Shown: positions 9,495-19,021, counted from the first letter of the stretch. The stretch is DNA of 64,000 nt from Bin5 sp965242905 (GCA_965242905.1 CBDETM010000002.1:2976001-3040000), one strand, 5' to 3'. The notes: generated by a model from the letters alone, not told the origin. A program made the numbers and translations.

Positions 9495-12201
9495 CGTAAT
9501 GAATCTCGCTCGCCCCGTTTCGCTTTTCTACCCGGATCAGCTTCTCCGTAGCCTGCTCGAACGAATCGTCGTGGCTGATGATAAAGAGCTGCTCAAAGCC
9601 GCGCACGCCTACGATCTGCCGCGCCAGGGCGCCGCGCCTGGTCTCGTCCAGATTGGTGGTTGGCTCGTCAAAGAAGGCGACGCCAATACTGCTCATCTCC
9701 TGCAGCAGCGCCAGCCTCACCGCCAGCGCTGCGCTCATCTGCTCGCCGCCGGACAATTGGGAAAATGCCCGATCACGACCATCCACTTCCAGGATGATCC
9801 CGTAGTCCTCCTCCCAGCGGAGCGTGCGCGTGTAGTCCTCCATGATCTGGCCGAACAACTGATTGGCACTGTAACTGATCTGCTGGACCAGCGCCTTCGT
9901 TACGTGCGGTCCTGCTTCCTGTACCACTGAGCGCAGAAACTTCAGGATCTCCTCCCGCTCCACCAGCAGATCGTGTCGGGATTGGGCAGCGGTGAGCCGC
10001 TTCTTCAAGATCTGCAGTTGGGCGATCTCCCCCTTTGCCCGGTCGAGTCGTTCACGCCACTGGCCCAGTTCAGTCTCCAGCCGTACACGGCGGCTGCGAA
10101 GCTTCTCTACCTGAGCCACCACCTCGCGAAAGCTCTCTTCATCGAAATCGCGCCTGCTGGCTGCCAGCTGTTCGTGTCCGTCCTCGACACGTTTCTGCGC
10201 CGCCTCCAATACCTTCTCTGCCTCGGCAACCTCTTGCAGGCGCTGAGGGAGCGCCTCGGCTGCAGCCTGATTGCGCCGGTAGAGCTCGTCGGCTGTCTGA
10301 AACTTTCCCAACTGAGAGGAGATTCGGGCAGTCTCAGCGTCCAGGCCGGCGAATTCTGCCATGCGCCCGTCGAGCTCCGCGAGTGCGTTTCGCTGTTGCT
10401 CGGCCTGCGCCCGCTGCTCCTGCAAAGTCCTTTCCACCCGCTCGCGTCCTCGCGCCTGCTGGAGAGCTGCGTCTCGCCGTCGCCGCGGGTCGCCCAGCGC
10501 CTTTAACGCCTGCTGTAGCTGTTCTACACGTTGCGGCGCATGCCGGAGTGCCTCGGCCTCGACACGTACTTCAGCATGCCGGGCATTGTGTTCGGTCAGT
10601 TCCTTCTCAGCTGTCTCGATCTCGTGCTGGCGGGGTAAAGAATCCAGAGTCTGCTCATGCTGCGCAAGGGTGGAGCGCGCCTGTTCCCATTTCGTCTCGG
10701 ATTGGCGAATCGTCTCTGCCGCATCCATGGCTCTCACATTCATTTCTTTCCACTGTTGGCGAAGACGTTCTAGCAACTGCAGACGATGTTCCGTTGATAG
10801 ACGCTGTTCGCAGATAGGGCAGACCGCGTCTGCATCCAAGTCTTTCAGTTGTGTGCCTTGCTCCTTAATCGTCTCCATTTCAGGCTGCAGTTGGGAACGT
10901 ATAGACTTCTGCAACGTGATCGTCTGCTGCAAGGTTTCAACCTGCGTCTGCAGCTGCTCCCTTGAGGCTTCAAGTTGCTGGGAGCGGGCTACCTCGACGC
11001 GCAAGTGGTCCAGCCTCTTTCTGGCCTTTTCCACTGAAGTCTGTTCCCGCTGTACCCGATCTTCTGCATCTTTCAGCCTGTCTGCCAGGCGTTGGGCATC
11101 CCGAAATTCGGCGTCTAGCTTCTCCTGCTCGGATGCCCCGTCCGCTAGGTCCGCCGCAGTCTTCTCCGCCTCCTCGATCTCAACTAGGGCGCCCTCCTGG
11201 GCATCCGCCTGCGTTTCCGCCCGAGCCAGCAGCGTGCGGATGCCGGCCCGCTGTTCCTCCAACCTACGCCGCTGCGCCATTCTTTCATTCACGGCCCGCT
11301 GGGCCCACAGCGTGGCGCCATAGGCTTCATGGCCTGCACGGTTGGCTTCTGTAACTGCAACCGCCTCCTTGCTCTCTGTAAACCGTTGCCGCGCCGCAAC
11401 CAGTGTCCGCTTTCTTTCGGCCACTAACTGCTGCTGCACCTCTACCATGCGTTGCAACTCTTGCAGCCGTTCCCGGTTCGCCTCCATCGTTTGCCGGGCG
11501 GATTCGGCTTCAGCCAACTCAGTCTGCGAGTCGCGCAGTTCAACCTCTGCCTTGCTGATGAGGGTCGCCAGAGTGTTGGCTTCGTCCTCTACAGTTGGCA
11601 GGCGGATCAGTTCGCCTTTTAGTCCACTGATTATTTCTGACTGATCCCTCTGGCGCTTGTTGAGCAAGCTGAGCGGCTCGCGCAAATTTTCCCACGCTCG
11701 GCGGTATTCGGCCACCTTCAGAAGGGGATCGAAAACTGCTTTACGGACCCTGGGCGTTTCCAGAAAGGAGACAGTAAAGCTGCCTTGGGGCACGCCTACA
11801 GCGTTCCTGAACAGATCCTCCGGCCCGGTGTCAGGGTCGATGTCCAAATGCAGACGCAAGAACTGCATAACGTCAGCTTTGCCCTCGCATATTCGTATGG
11901 CGAGTTCCGGATCCAAGATCGCATAGGCGCTACTACTGCCGCAGCTTCGCACGACCTGGTACACGCGCTCATCGTGATCGCTGAGAAAATCGACCGCCAC
12001 GCTCGCCGTCCTCTGACCTGCCCGCACGAAATCGGGCCGGCTATACGGAAGATGATCGAAAAGAGTAAAGCCGATGGCCTCCAGTATCGTCGTTTTTCCC
12101 GCCCCGTTGGGGCCAACAATCGCGTTCGTGCCGGGACTGAATTCGACTGTTGCCCTTTCGTAGCTCTTGACATTTTCCAGGGTCAGCGAACGGATCAACA
12201 T
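9490..12201 (-). CDS. sbcC: SbcC/Rad50-type SMC-like ATPase
   Basis: SbcC pairs with the SbcD nuclease to open hairpins and process DNA ends. The N-terminal Walker A GPNGAGKTT is at residues 30-38. Two long Glu/Gln/Arg-rich coiled-coil arms flank a zinc-hook CPIC motif near residue 460. The signature LSGGEQ is near 815 and Walker B (AFFDEPTTNLDE) near 840. At 903 residues it is close to the archaeal Rad50 and short SbcC size. The start overlaps the end of sbcD by 7 nt, so the two subunits are translationally coupled. Confidence 0.95.
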   Translation of the reverse strand: MLIRSLTLENVKSYERATVEFSPGTNAIVGPNGAGKTTILEAIGFTLFDHLPYSRPDFVRAGQRTASVAVDFLSDHDERVYQVVRSCGSSSAYAILDPELAIRICEGKADVMQFLRLHLDIDPDTGPEDLFRNAVGVPQGSFTVSFLETPRVRKAVFDPLLKVAEYRRAWENLREPLSLLNKRQRDQSEIISGLKGELIRLPTVEDEANTLATLISKAEVELRDSQTELAEAESARQTMEANRERLQELQRMVEVQQQLVAERKRTLVAARQRFTESKEAVAVTEANRAGHEAYGATLWAQRAVNERMAQRRRLEEQRAGIRTLLARAETQADAQEGALVEIEEAEKTAADLADGASEQEKLDAEFRDAQRLADRLKDAEDRVQREQTSVEKARKRLDHLRVEVARSQQLEASREQLQTQVETLQQTITLQKSIRSQLQPEMETIKEQGTQLKDLDADAVCPICEQRLSTEHRLQLLERLRQQWKEMNVRAMDAAETIRQSETKWEQARSTLAQHEQTLDSLPRQHEIETAEKELTEHNARHAEVRVEAEALRHAPQRVEQLQQALKALGDPRRRRDAALQQARGRERVERTLQEQRAQAEQQRNALAELDGRMAEFAGLDAETARISSQLGKFQTADELYRRNQAAAEALPQRLQEVAEAEKVLEAAQKRVEDGHEQLAASRRDFDEESFREVVAQVEKLRSRRVRLETELGQWRERLDRAKGEIAQLQILKKRLTAAQSRHDLLVEREEILKFLRSVVQEAGPHVTKALVQQISYSANQLFGQIMEDYTRTLRWEEDYGIILEVDGRDRAFSQLSGGEQMSAALAVRLALLQEMSSIGVAFFDEPTTNLDETRRGALARQIVGVRGFEQLFIISHDDSFEQATEKLIRVEKRNGASEIHYE

Positions 12202-13469
12202 TGCGTCTCTTCTCCCTGCCGAACCCTCTCCTCGCCCCTTGCCAACTCCTCCAAAATCGCGTCGGCAGAAGCGCCGCTGACGGCTAACTGTTTGATCGCG
12301 AGCGTCAGTTCAGTCCATGCGCTGCTTCGGTCGCGGAACCGGTTGTCCCGTTCGAGAAGACCGGCAATGATCTGCCGCTCCAGCTCCCGTCGTCCGAGAT
12401 GTTGATCGGCCCCCACTGCAAACTCCGAGGCTCGCGTGTCATCGCGTACAAAGGAGAGCAACGGCTTGTATTGCTCTTCAACTACTTGCTCCAGCCGTTT
12501 CAGATCCAGTCCGCCGCGGTCGAAAGGGAGCACTCCGCTCAGCCGCAGCTCGACCACCGGTTCTTTACCTCTGAACTGACGGCGCTGACGCTCGATATAA
12601 CGCCGGCACTCTCCGACCAGGTCGGCCGGCGTCTCGCACGCGTCGACCCTGAAGAACAGGCGTTCAAATGCACGCCGGGGATTTGCGTGCAGGACTGGGC
12701 GGTGCTTAGGCTCCGCCTCCGTATCCACCTCCACAAGATAGTATCCCCGCTCCGGCCAGGCCGCCTCAGTCAGTGAGTTGGTCTCCGGGCTGCCGGGATT
12801 GTAAATCCAGTCGTCGAACTCGAAAGGTTTATGGAAGTGGCCCAGCGCCAGATAGTCCACGTGGGGTCGCAGAGGCGCCAGCTCACGGTGGCTCAGCGCG
12901 CCGCCTTGGTGGTCGAGTACTCTCTCAACGCCAGCGTGCGCTATGAAAATCGTGTACTCTACTCCCTGTCTGTCGGCCGCCGCCAGTGCACCCGCCACCC
13001 GCTGCACGACCGGTGCCGCGGCACTGCCGTAGTAGCGCATACCGTAGACCCGCAAGCCCGGTACCGGTTCCACATAGGCTCCCTCGCGTCTTTCGTAGGG
13101 TGGGAGCCCGACCTCCTCCCCGTCAAAATGCGGGTTGAGCAGAACCAGCAATTCGCGTTCGGCAAGAAAACGTACCCAGCCGATACTGTCGCGATAGTAG
13201 GCCAGTTCATGGTTGCCCTCCACCGCCAGGCAAGGTATGCCTGCCTCTTTCAGCCGCTCCAGGCCCGTGATGGCATGACTAAGCGTAATCGGGTCGATAG
13301 CGCGTCTTTCAAAAAGATCACCGGCCAGTAACACGAAATCAACCTTGGAGCCGATGGCCGCTCCGATAATCTCAAGATAGGCGCGGGTGAAGTCGTTCTG
13401 ACGCTCCCGGCTGTTGTACTGCCGGTAGCCGAGATGGCAATCAGCCATGTGGAGAAAGGTAGCGCGCAT
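12195..13469 (-). CDS. sbcD: SbcD/Mre11-type DNA exonuclease
   Basis: This is a metallophosphoesterase nuclease, the partner of SbcC. The calcineurin-type metal-binding motifs are in order: MADCHLGYRQ near the N terminus, LLAGDLFE, VEGNHE, FIAHAG and LALGHFHKP. The 424-residue length and the C-terminal capping region fit Mre11-like proteins. The start (ATG at 13469) begins RATFLHMADCHLG, typical of the family. It lies directly upstream of sbcC on the same strand. Confidence 0.94.
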   Translation of the reverse strand: MRATFLHMADCHLGYRQYNSRERQNDFTRAYLEIIGAAIGSKVDFVLLAGDLFERRAIDPITLSHAITGLERLKEAGIPCLAVEGNHELAYYRDSIGWVRFLAERELLVLLNPHFDGEEVGLPPYERREGAYVEPVPGLRVYGMRYYGSAAAPVVQRVAGALAAADRQGVEYTIFIAHAGVERVLDHQGGALSHRELAPLRPHVDYLALGHFHKPFEFDDWIYNPGSPETNSLTEAAWPERGYYLVEVDTEAEPKHRPVLHANPRRAFERLFFRVDACETPADLVGECRRYIERQRRQFRGKEPVVELRLSGVLPFDRGGLDLKRLEQVVEEQYKPLLSFVRDDTRASEFAVGADQHLGRRELERQIIAGLLERDNRFRDRSSAWTELTLAIKQLAVSGASADAILEELARGEERVRQGEETQC

Positions 13470-13553
13470 AATGTGCCCCAGCGGTAACCTGAACTGTAAT
13501 GTGAAGAGGAGTTCGGCTGCAGGTCAACGCGCGGCGTCCCACGCGAACTGCGT

Positions 13554-13937
13554 TCAATCTTTGTCGTCTTTCTCAGCGGAGATGAACAGACTGAGGAGAA
13601 AGCTGACGAAGCTGATGACGACGGCGCCCAGGAACGCGGGGCCAAAACCGTCTACCTGAAAATCGACGTTGAGCAGACCGGCCAGCCAGCCGGTCAAAAG
13701 CAGCATCAGGGCGTTGACCACAAAGGTGAACAGACCGAGCGTGACCAGAAAGGCCGGGCAGGTCACCACCTTGACAATCGGTTTGATGACGGCGTTGACA
13801 ACGCCAAAGATCAGGGTGACCGCCAGCAGGCTGCGGAGATCCACCTCACCACCGGCGCCAAACTGAATGCCGTCAATCAGTGTTGACGCTACGTACAGGG
13901 CGATGGCGTTCCCGACCAGCCGAAGAATAAGCGTCAT
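13554..13937 (-). CDS. Phage-holin-family small membrane protein (PF04020-like)
   Basis: This 127-residue protein has about four hydrophobic segments. It includes the pattern LLAVTLIFGVVNAVIKPIV and a run TLGLFTFVVNALMLLLTGWL characteristic of the mycobacterial four-TMS holin superfamily. Such genes are widespread in chromosomes and do not by themselves imply a prophage. It lies 6 nt downstream of the GNAT gene on the same strand. Function unknown. Confidence 0.8.
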   Translation of the reverse strand: MTLILRLVGNAIALYVASTLIDGIQFGAGGEVDLRSLLAVTLIFGVVNAVIKPIVKVVTCPAFLVTLGLFTFVVNALMLLLTGWLAGLLNVDFQVDGFGPAFLGAVVISFVSFLLSLFISAEKDDKD

Positions 13938-13943
13938 CGGTGC

Positions 13944-14957
13944 CTACATGCGCAGGCGCATCGTGTACAACGTGCTGCGCACGGCAAAACCGTGGTCCAG
14001 CAGCGTCTGCGCCGCGATTTCGTCCTGTGTGCTCACAGTGGCCCGCAACGGCCAGCGGGGAGAATTCTGCAGAAGTGCCAGTGCGCTCAAGACCAGGGGT
14101 TGGGCATACTGTTCCTGGGCATCGGGCCGCAGCCAGAGACGAATATGGTGCTCCCCCTGCCACCATCGGGCGGTCACCTGGATTGCACCTTCAAAGCGGC
14201 TGCTGTAGTCGCGGATCGCGTAGCGGTAGATCCGCTGGCGGCCGACAAGCCTGTTCACCATTTCACCAATGCGCTTTTCTAGTGGGACATGGAAGTCGTC
14301 TCGCCTTACGGCCCGCCACCATTGGAATTCGGCGTTGGGCCGGCTGGTGGCCAAATCATAGAGCAGATTGCTGTCGGACGGGGAGAACGCCTGCAGGTTG
14401 GACAGTACTGGCAATGCGACCCGCCTCGGCGCGCCAGGCGCGTAAAGTTCGGACGTCCCCCCCATGTTTTCGAAGCGAAGCCGTTCATAGAGGCCGCGCG
14501 CGATCTCGTTTTCCCCTCGCACTTGCAGCACAGCCCAGGACCCGCCCATGTCGCGGATGTACTCCAGGGCATGCTCCATGAGCGCACGACTGATTCCGCG
14601 CCCGCGCCAAGCCGGGGAGACGGCCACATTTGCGATCTGCCAGCGCCCGCTGCCGCTGGCCGCGCGCTGCACCGTCACGTTCCCCACAACCCGCTTGTTC
14701 TCCACCCAGACAAAACCGTTGAAGACATTCCGAAATTCGCCGGTACTGCGGTAAAGAATGCGCACCAGCCCGCTCATATAACCGAGAATCCGCAGCTCGC
14801 GCAGCGCAGCCTCGCCCTGTTCATCCAGCTCTTCGGCAAAAGCCTCGGTGATCAATCTTGAAACGGCGCGCAGATCACGCCCAACATCAAAGGGCCGGAT
14901 GCCCCGCTGGGGGTCTCGAAGGCGGCTGGCCGCGGCGGGCCGGGTTAGGGCAACCAT
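13944..14957 (-). CDS. GNAT-family N-acetyltransferase
   Basis: The 337-residue protein carries an N-terminal GNAT domain. The acetyl-CoA-binding motif A is VSPAWRGRGISRALMEHALEY, followed by the motif B segment GLYERLRFENMG. The C-terminal half (about 180-337) is a second region without an obvious motif and may be a degenerate GNAT or substrate domain. It follows grpE by 29 nt on the same strand, so it may be transcribed from the hrcA promoter. The substrate is not predictable. Confidence 0.85.
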   Translation of the reverse strand: MVALTRPAAASRLRDPQRGIRPFDVGRDLRAVSRLITEAFAEELDEQGEAALRELRILGYMSGLVRILYRSTGEFRNVFNGFVWVENKRVVGNVTVQRAASGSGRWQIANVAVSPAWRGRGISRALMEHALEYIRDMGGSWAVLQVRGENEIARGLYERLRFENMGGTSELYAPGAPRRVALPVLSNLQAFSPSDSNLLYDLATSRPNAEFQWWRAVRRDDFHVPLEKRIGEMVNRLVGRQRIYRYAIRDYSSRFEGAIQVTARWWQGEHHIRLWLRPDAQEQYAQPLVLSALALLQNSPRWPLRATVSTQDEIAAQTLLDHGFAVRSTLYTMRLRM

Positions 14958-14986
14958 TTAGAGGAAGGAGAAAAGCGCCCAGCTAT

Positions 14987-15595
14987 TCACTGCGCAACGC
15001 GGACAAGCGCCGGACGTAGGATCCGGTCCTGGATGCGATAGCCGGTGCGTAAGGTCTGGATGATGTGCCCGCTGGGAACATCTTCGTTCGGCTCATTCGA
15101 AATGGCCTCATGCTGATTCGGGTCGAATTCACCACTCTTGGCCAGTGGCTCGACTTCTGAACTGGCCAGTATTTCCAGAAGTTTCTGCTGAATCTGCTCG
15201 AATCCTTTCAACCAGGCCTGGTCCTCTCCCGGTACGCCTTCTGGTACGTTCTGAAAGGCCAGTTCGAGGTCATCGAGAACGGGCAGCAACTGACGTAACA
15301 TACTTTCTGTGGCGCGCTTTATACGTTCCTCGTTCTGCCGCTCACGGCGTTTGCCCGCATTCTCATATTCGGCGACGGTGCGCTGCATCTTGTCGAGGTG
15401 GCTGGCCGCCTGCACATGGGCCTCCTCCAACTCCGACTGAAGCCGGACGATCGTCTCTTCAGGCGTTTCGTCCCGTTCTTCAGCCTCTTCGCTGTCGGAT
15501 ACGTCGCCTGCGTCAGACTCCTCCGCCTCCAGAACAGCCTCTTCAGGCACCTGACCGTTATCCGGTTCTACCGCTGCGTTTTCTTGTTTACTCAT
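14987..15595 (-). CDS. grpE: Nucleotide exchange factor GrpE
   Basis: GrpE releases ADP from DnaK. The product (202 residues) has an acidic, Glu-rich N-terminal 60 residues, a long coiled-coil helix, and the conserved beta-domain segments PVLDDLELAF, WLKGFEQIQQKL, EFDPNQHEAI and GYRIQDRILRPALV. It lies 28 nt downstream of hrcA and shares its promoter and CIRCE operator. No dnaK or dnaJ follows; the next gene is a GNAT enzyme. Confidence 0.96.
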   Translation of the reverse strand: MSKQENAAVEPDNGQVPEEAVLEAEESDAGDVSDSEEAEERDETPEETIVRLQSELEEAHVQAASHLDKMQRTVAEYENAGKRRERQNEERIKRATESMLRQLLPVLDDLELAFQNVPEGVPGEDQAWLKGFEQIQQKLLEILASSEVEPLAKSGEFDPNQHEAISNEPNEDVPSGHIIQTLRTGYRIQDRILRPALVRVAQ

Positions 15596-15623
15596 GTATG
15601 GTCCTGTTACCCAATTATGTTGT

Positions 15624-16661
15624 CTAACGGCTTGGGCCGTAGAGTTGGTGCATCAGTTCGTTCAGAAGTGTGGCAACATACCGCACTGCCCCAACTGTCC
15701 GGCCGTATGGCATTCGCATCGGGCCGACTACGCCCAGCAGGCCGCTGACCCGGTTCGGTACCCCATAGCGGCTCAGTACAAGGCTGATGTCCTGCATGTC
15801 GCCAAAACGGCCCTCGCCGGCAATCATCACCTGTACGTCGCTCAACTCCATCACATCGTCGTATATCTCTTGCAGCAGCGTGCGCTGTTCGAATACCTCC
15901 ACGATCCGGCTCACCTGCGGCCCGTCCGTGAATTCAGGCTCGGCCAGCACCTGTGCCAGCCCGTGTCGATAAACGCGGTCAGTGATCTGCTCTTCCGACT
16001 GGAGTAGGGTGTTCAGCACAAGCTCGCCCACCTCACGGGTGAAGCCGGTGAACCCCTCCAGCTTTTCCGGCAGATCGGCAGCCGTTGCTCCGGAGATTTC
16101 ACCATTGAGCTGGTTGCTCGCCCGGCTCAACTCCTCCTGAAAAATTGGTTGTTCCAAGTTGATCAACTGCTGTTTCAGCGTCCCTGTGGCCAGAACAAGC
16201 ACCAGCAGCACCACCGTATCCTGAATGCCGATCAACTCCAGGTGTTTGACCCGGCTTGAAATGGAGCGCGGGGAGGTCGCCAGCGCCGCGCCCGTGGAGG
16301 CTTTGGCCAGGACCGCCGTGCTGAGACGCAGCCACTGATCGATCTCTCGCCGGGCCTGATGGAACTGATGGCGGATCATGTGCCGCTCATGCGACGGCAG
16401 ATCGGTGTGGGCCATCAGATTGGCCACAAAATACCGGTAACCGCCGTCAGTGGGAATGCGCCCGGCGCTGGTGTGCGGATGGGTCAGCAGGCCGGCCTTT
16501 TCCAGCGCAGCCAGATCGTTGCGAATGGTTGCCGCGCTGACACCAAGATCGTACTTTTTCGCGATCGACTGGCTGCCCACCGGCTGGGCATTCTCCACAT
16601 ATTCCTGGATGACGATCTGCAGCACCTGTTTACGGCGCTGGCTCAACTGCAATTCGGTCAT
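15624..16661 (-). CDS. hrcA: Heat-inducible transcription repressor HrcA
   Basis: HrcA represses class I heat-shock genes by binding CIRCE. The start is placed at ATG 16661, giving the standard opening MTELQLSQRRKQVLQIVIQE and 345 residues; the open frame extends upstream to 16763 but that segment is not HrcA-like. The N-terminal winged helix contains PVGSQSIAKKYDLGVSAATI. The C-terminal region includes GVVGPMRMPYGRTVGAVRYV, a family signature. A CIRCE element and a sigma-70 promoter lie upstream, consistent with autoregulation. Confidence 0.95.
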   Translation of the reverse strand: MTELQLSQRRKQVLQIVIQEYVENAQPVGSQSIAKKYDLGVSAATIRNDLAALEKAGLLTHPHTSAGRIPTDGGYRYFVANLMAHTDLPSHERHMIRHQFHQARREIDQWLRLSTAVLAKASTGAALATSPRSISSRVKHLELIGIQDTVVLLVLVLATGTLKQQLINLEQPIFQEELSRASNQLNGEISGATAADLPEKLEGFTGFTREVGELVLNTLLQSEEQITDRVYRHGLAQVLAEPEFTDGPQVSRIVEVFEQRTLLQEIYDDVMELSDVQVMIAGEGRFGDMQDISLVLSRYGVPNRVSGLLGVVGPMRMPYGRTVGAVRYVATLLNELMHQLYGPSR

Positions 16662-16784
16662 AACCTGCTGGCAGATAGGATTGCCGCCTGTCTCCCTCCC
16701 CTCTGGCGCGCTGAGCGTGCGGCCGGTGGAGGGCAAGTCGAACGGGCGAACAGTTGGCAGCAATCAGACGGTTGAGAATTGCTC

Positions 16785-16811
16785 TTAGCACTCTTGTGAT
16801 GGGAGTGCTAG
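16785..16811 (-). promoter_or_regulatory. CIRCE operator (HrcA site)
   Basis: TTAGCACTC, nine bases, then GAGTGCTAG: both arms match the CIRCE consensus with one mismatch in 18 positions and the exact N9 spacer. It lies between the promoter and the hrcA start, as expected for HrcA autoregulation. Confidence 0.95.
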
Positions 16812-16821
16812 CCGAGTAAGG

Positions 16822-16851
16822 AGTGTAACAAACCGGGCAGAGGGTTGTCAA
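16822..16851 (-). promoter_or_regulatory. Sigma-70 promoter of hrcA-grpE
   Basis: On the minus strand TTGACA (16851-16846) and TACACT (16827-16822) are separated by 18 nt. The -10 box is 10 bp from the CIRCE operator, so bound HrcA would cover the start site. An element target duplication ends 8 bp upstream of it (16859-16866). Confidence 0.75.
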
Positions 16852-16866
16852 GGATTTTGAGTTGAA

Positions 16867-17330
16867 CGGTGCCTCCCAAAATGGCGGTGATCCTTCTTAT
16901 GCCTCAAGAAGCAACAGAGCCGTTTCCAGTCCTCAATCACCTCGAAGGAAAGCGCCTTCTCTGACCTCTAACCCCTAGCCCCGATTCCCTGCATTTCTGG
17001 GCGGTCGGGCCTATTCGGCCCTCCCTTGTGCGGGGGCTCCGCCCCCGCAACGCCCCCTCTCCTACAACATGCCTCATCGACCGGGTGTCGATATTGGTGA
17101 CGGGTGCCTAATCGAAGGTGTCCAGCCAGACCACGTCCCGCCCGTCCCATCAGATCGCCGCAGGTGCCGGCCATGTGCCTGCCCTCGCACCCGCCCCAAC
17201 TGACGGACTCCACCGTACGGCCACGCCTGGCGCCTGCACTGCGTCTCGCCCAAAGACGGTAAACAACGCCTGCCACCGCTGGCATTGATTCACCGCCAGA
17301 CTGTTCCCACCCTGAATCTGGGATGCACCC
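16867..17330 (+). mobile_element. MITE-like element, copy 1 (8-bp target duplication)
   Basis: This 464-bp non-coding element starts CGGTGCCTCCCA and ends with the inverted counterpart TGGGATGCACCC. It is bounded by perfect 8-bp direct repeats GAGTTGAA at 16859-16866 and 17331-17338. The interior is highly structured, including the palindrome GCGGGGGCTCCGCCCCCGC. Related copies occur at 35253, 41950 (inverted) and 57348. No transposase is encoded, so mobilisation would be in trans. It fills the space between hrcA and the sugar transferase, and its right duplication touches the sugar transferase stop codon. Confidence 0.85.
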
Positions 17331-17338
17331 GAGTTGAA

Positions 17339-18913
17339 TCAGTAGGCGTTCTTGTTGGTCCCGAGTAGCCACTGACCTAGTGTGCGAATAATAATCTTGA
17401 AGTCCAAGGCCAGTGACCAGTTTTCGATATACCAGAGATCGTACTTTGTACGCTCCTCGATCGACGTGTCGCCCCGCATCCCGTTAACCGCCGCCCAACC
17501 GGTCATCCCGGCCTTTTCACGGTGGCGGTCCATATAACGTGGAATCATCTGCCGGAACTGCTCCACGTAGACCGGTCGTTCCGGGCGCGGTCCGACCAGG
17601 CTCATCTCACCAAAGAGAACATTGATCAACTGCGGCAGTTCATCGATATTGGTGCTACGAATGAAAGCGCCCAGTTTGGTGCGCCTGGGATCATTCTCGA
17701 CCGTCCAGCCTGGCCCGGATTCTTCAGCGTCCTCACGCATCGAGCGGAACTTCAGTATCTTGAACGACTTGGCATCCAAGCCCATCCGTTCATGTGTGTA
17801 GAAGACCGGCCCGGGGCTGTCCAGTTTGATCAAAAGTGCCACCAGCATCAGAAAGGGGCTGAGTACGACCAGGCCGATAGCGCTTCCCACCAGATCCATG
17901 CCGCGCTTCAGTGTCAGTCTCCAACCCTGGAGGGCCACGTCGCGCACTGTGACCAGGGGCAACCCGCCGAGATAGCCAATCGTCACTTCACTGGCCATAA
18001 TCCCGAACGCATCCGGCAGCACGCGAATGCCGACCTTTTCGCGCTCACACAGGCTGATGATGCCGATCAACTCCTGGTGTGTACTTTCCGGCAGGGCGAT
18101 GATCACTTCGTCGACTGCAAATTCGTCAATTATTCTGGGGATGTCGGCGACGCCGCCCAGAATCGGCACATTCAGAATGGAACGTGTACTGCTGTTATCT
18201 ACGATCCCGATAACCTGAAAGCCCAGTTTTGGATTGGCCTGTATCCTCTGCAGGATCATGCGCCCGGAGTCGCCGCCGCCGATGAGCAGAACCCGGTCCC
18301 CGCCGATTCCTCTGGCCTGGGCATTCCACTGTATCTGCGCATGCAACGTCCGGCCAACTGTCAAGATGATGATGTTGAGCAACCAGGCATAGCCCAGGAA
18401 CGTGCGGTGGTAAACGAAATCCCGCAGAAAAAGGCTCACCAGAGCGACGGTCAGGAGCGTGCAGAGCGTCGTAAGTTTTGCGGTGCGAAAAATCTCATCC
18501 AGCTGACCGAGCGGCCGGCGGCGCTGGTACATGCGCTGCGAAGAGAAGAGCGACAGCAGCAGCAGTGTCTGCGTCACCGGCAATGGCAGGAACTCCAGAA
18601 ATGGACCGACAATGATATCCGGCTGCAGCTCCATCAGACGCGGCGTCAGGTTCATCTCAGTGAGCCGGTGGGCCAGAAAGAATGCAAGCCACGTGCACCC
18701 CAAATCCACAATCGCCAGCGAGAGCGCGAAAACAAGCTGGGCGCGCTTTGGCACGCCCGGCCGCTGGGCGCGCAGGGCCGAGTACCTCCCGTTTGGACTG
18801 GAGAATACGCCCTCCTCGAACGCAGCCACATCTTCCGCAGTCGCGGATGGCCGCGATTCTGTCGCAGCCTCCTCCTCAAGTTCTGATGTCGGCTGAACCG
18901 GTGTCTTCCACAT
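17339..18913 (-). CDS. Polyprenyl-phosphate sugar-1-phosphate transferase (exopolysaccharide initiation)
   Basis: This 524-residue membrane enzyme transfers a sugar-1-phosphate to undecaprenyl phosphate to begin polysaccharide repeat-unit synthesis. The N-terminal half has about four to five transmembrane segments. A CoA-binding/Rossmann-like segment with VLLIGGGDSG starts near residue 204. The C-terminal catalytic domain (about 333-524) contains KRGMDLVGS, the motif FKILKFRSMREDAEESGPGW, the DELPQLINVLFGEMSLVGPR block and YDLWYIENWSLALDF. It resembles WbaP/EpsE-type transferases. The neighbouring GT2 gene probably acts in the same pathway. Confidence 0.92.
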   Translation of the reverse strand: MWKTPVQPTSELEEEAATESRPSATAEDVAAFEEGVFSSPNGRYSALRAQRPGVPKRAQLVFALSLAIVDLGCTWLAFFLAHRLTEMNLTPRLMELQPDIIVGPFLEFLPLPVTQTLLLLSLFSSQRMYQRRRPLGQLDEIFRTAKLTTLCTLLTVALVSLFLRDFVYHRTFLGYAWLLNIIILTVGRTLHAQIQWNAQARGIGGDRVLLIGGGDSGRMILQRIQANPKLGFQVIGIVDNSSTRSILNVPILGGVADIPRIIDEFAVDEVIIALPESTHQELIGIISLCEREKVGIRVLPDAFGIMASEVTIGYLGGLPLVTVRDVALQGWRLTLKRGMDLVGSAIGLVVLSPFLMLVALLIKLDSPGPVFYTHERMGLDAKSFKILKFRSMREDAEESGPGWTVENDPRRTKLGAFIRSTNIDELPQLINVLFGEMSLVGPRPERPVYVEQFRQMIPRYMDRHREKAGMTGWAAVNGMRGDTSIEERTKYDLWYIENWSLALDFKIIIRTLGQWLLGTNKNAY

Positions 18914-19021
18914 CGTGCCTGTTGCTTGAGTCCATCAGTGGGCGGCAAGTAGCCGTCCACAATCAACATCACGAAACTCAGGTGGGTCGGTCTTCGTTAT
19001 CGCCTGCAGCGCAAAACTGTG

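Noticed and set aside
13554..13937. Holin-like gene as evidence of a prophage
   Set aside because: This holin-fold family is common in chromosomes and no other phage gene is near.
16968..17372. Minus-strand ORF inside the MITE, similar ORFs in other copies
   Set aside because: Similarity among copies follows from DNA homology; the frame is broken in copy 3 and shows no domain, so I do not call a gene.
17522..18886. 454-codon plus-strand frame opposite the sugar transferase
   Set aside because: Antisense shadow of a gene with clear catalytic motifs; no protein-like pattern.
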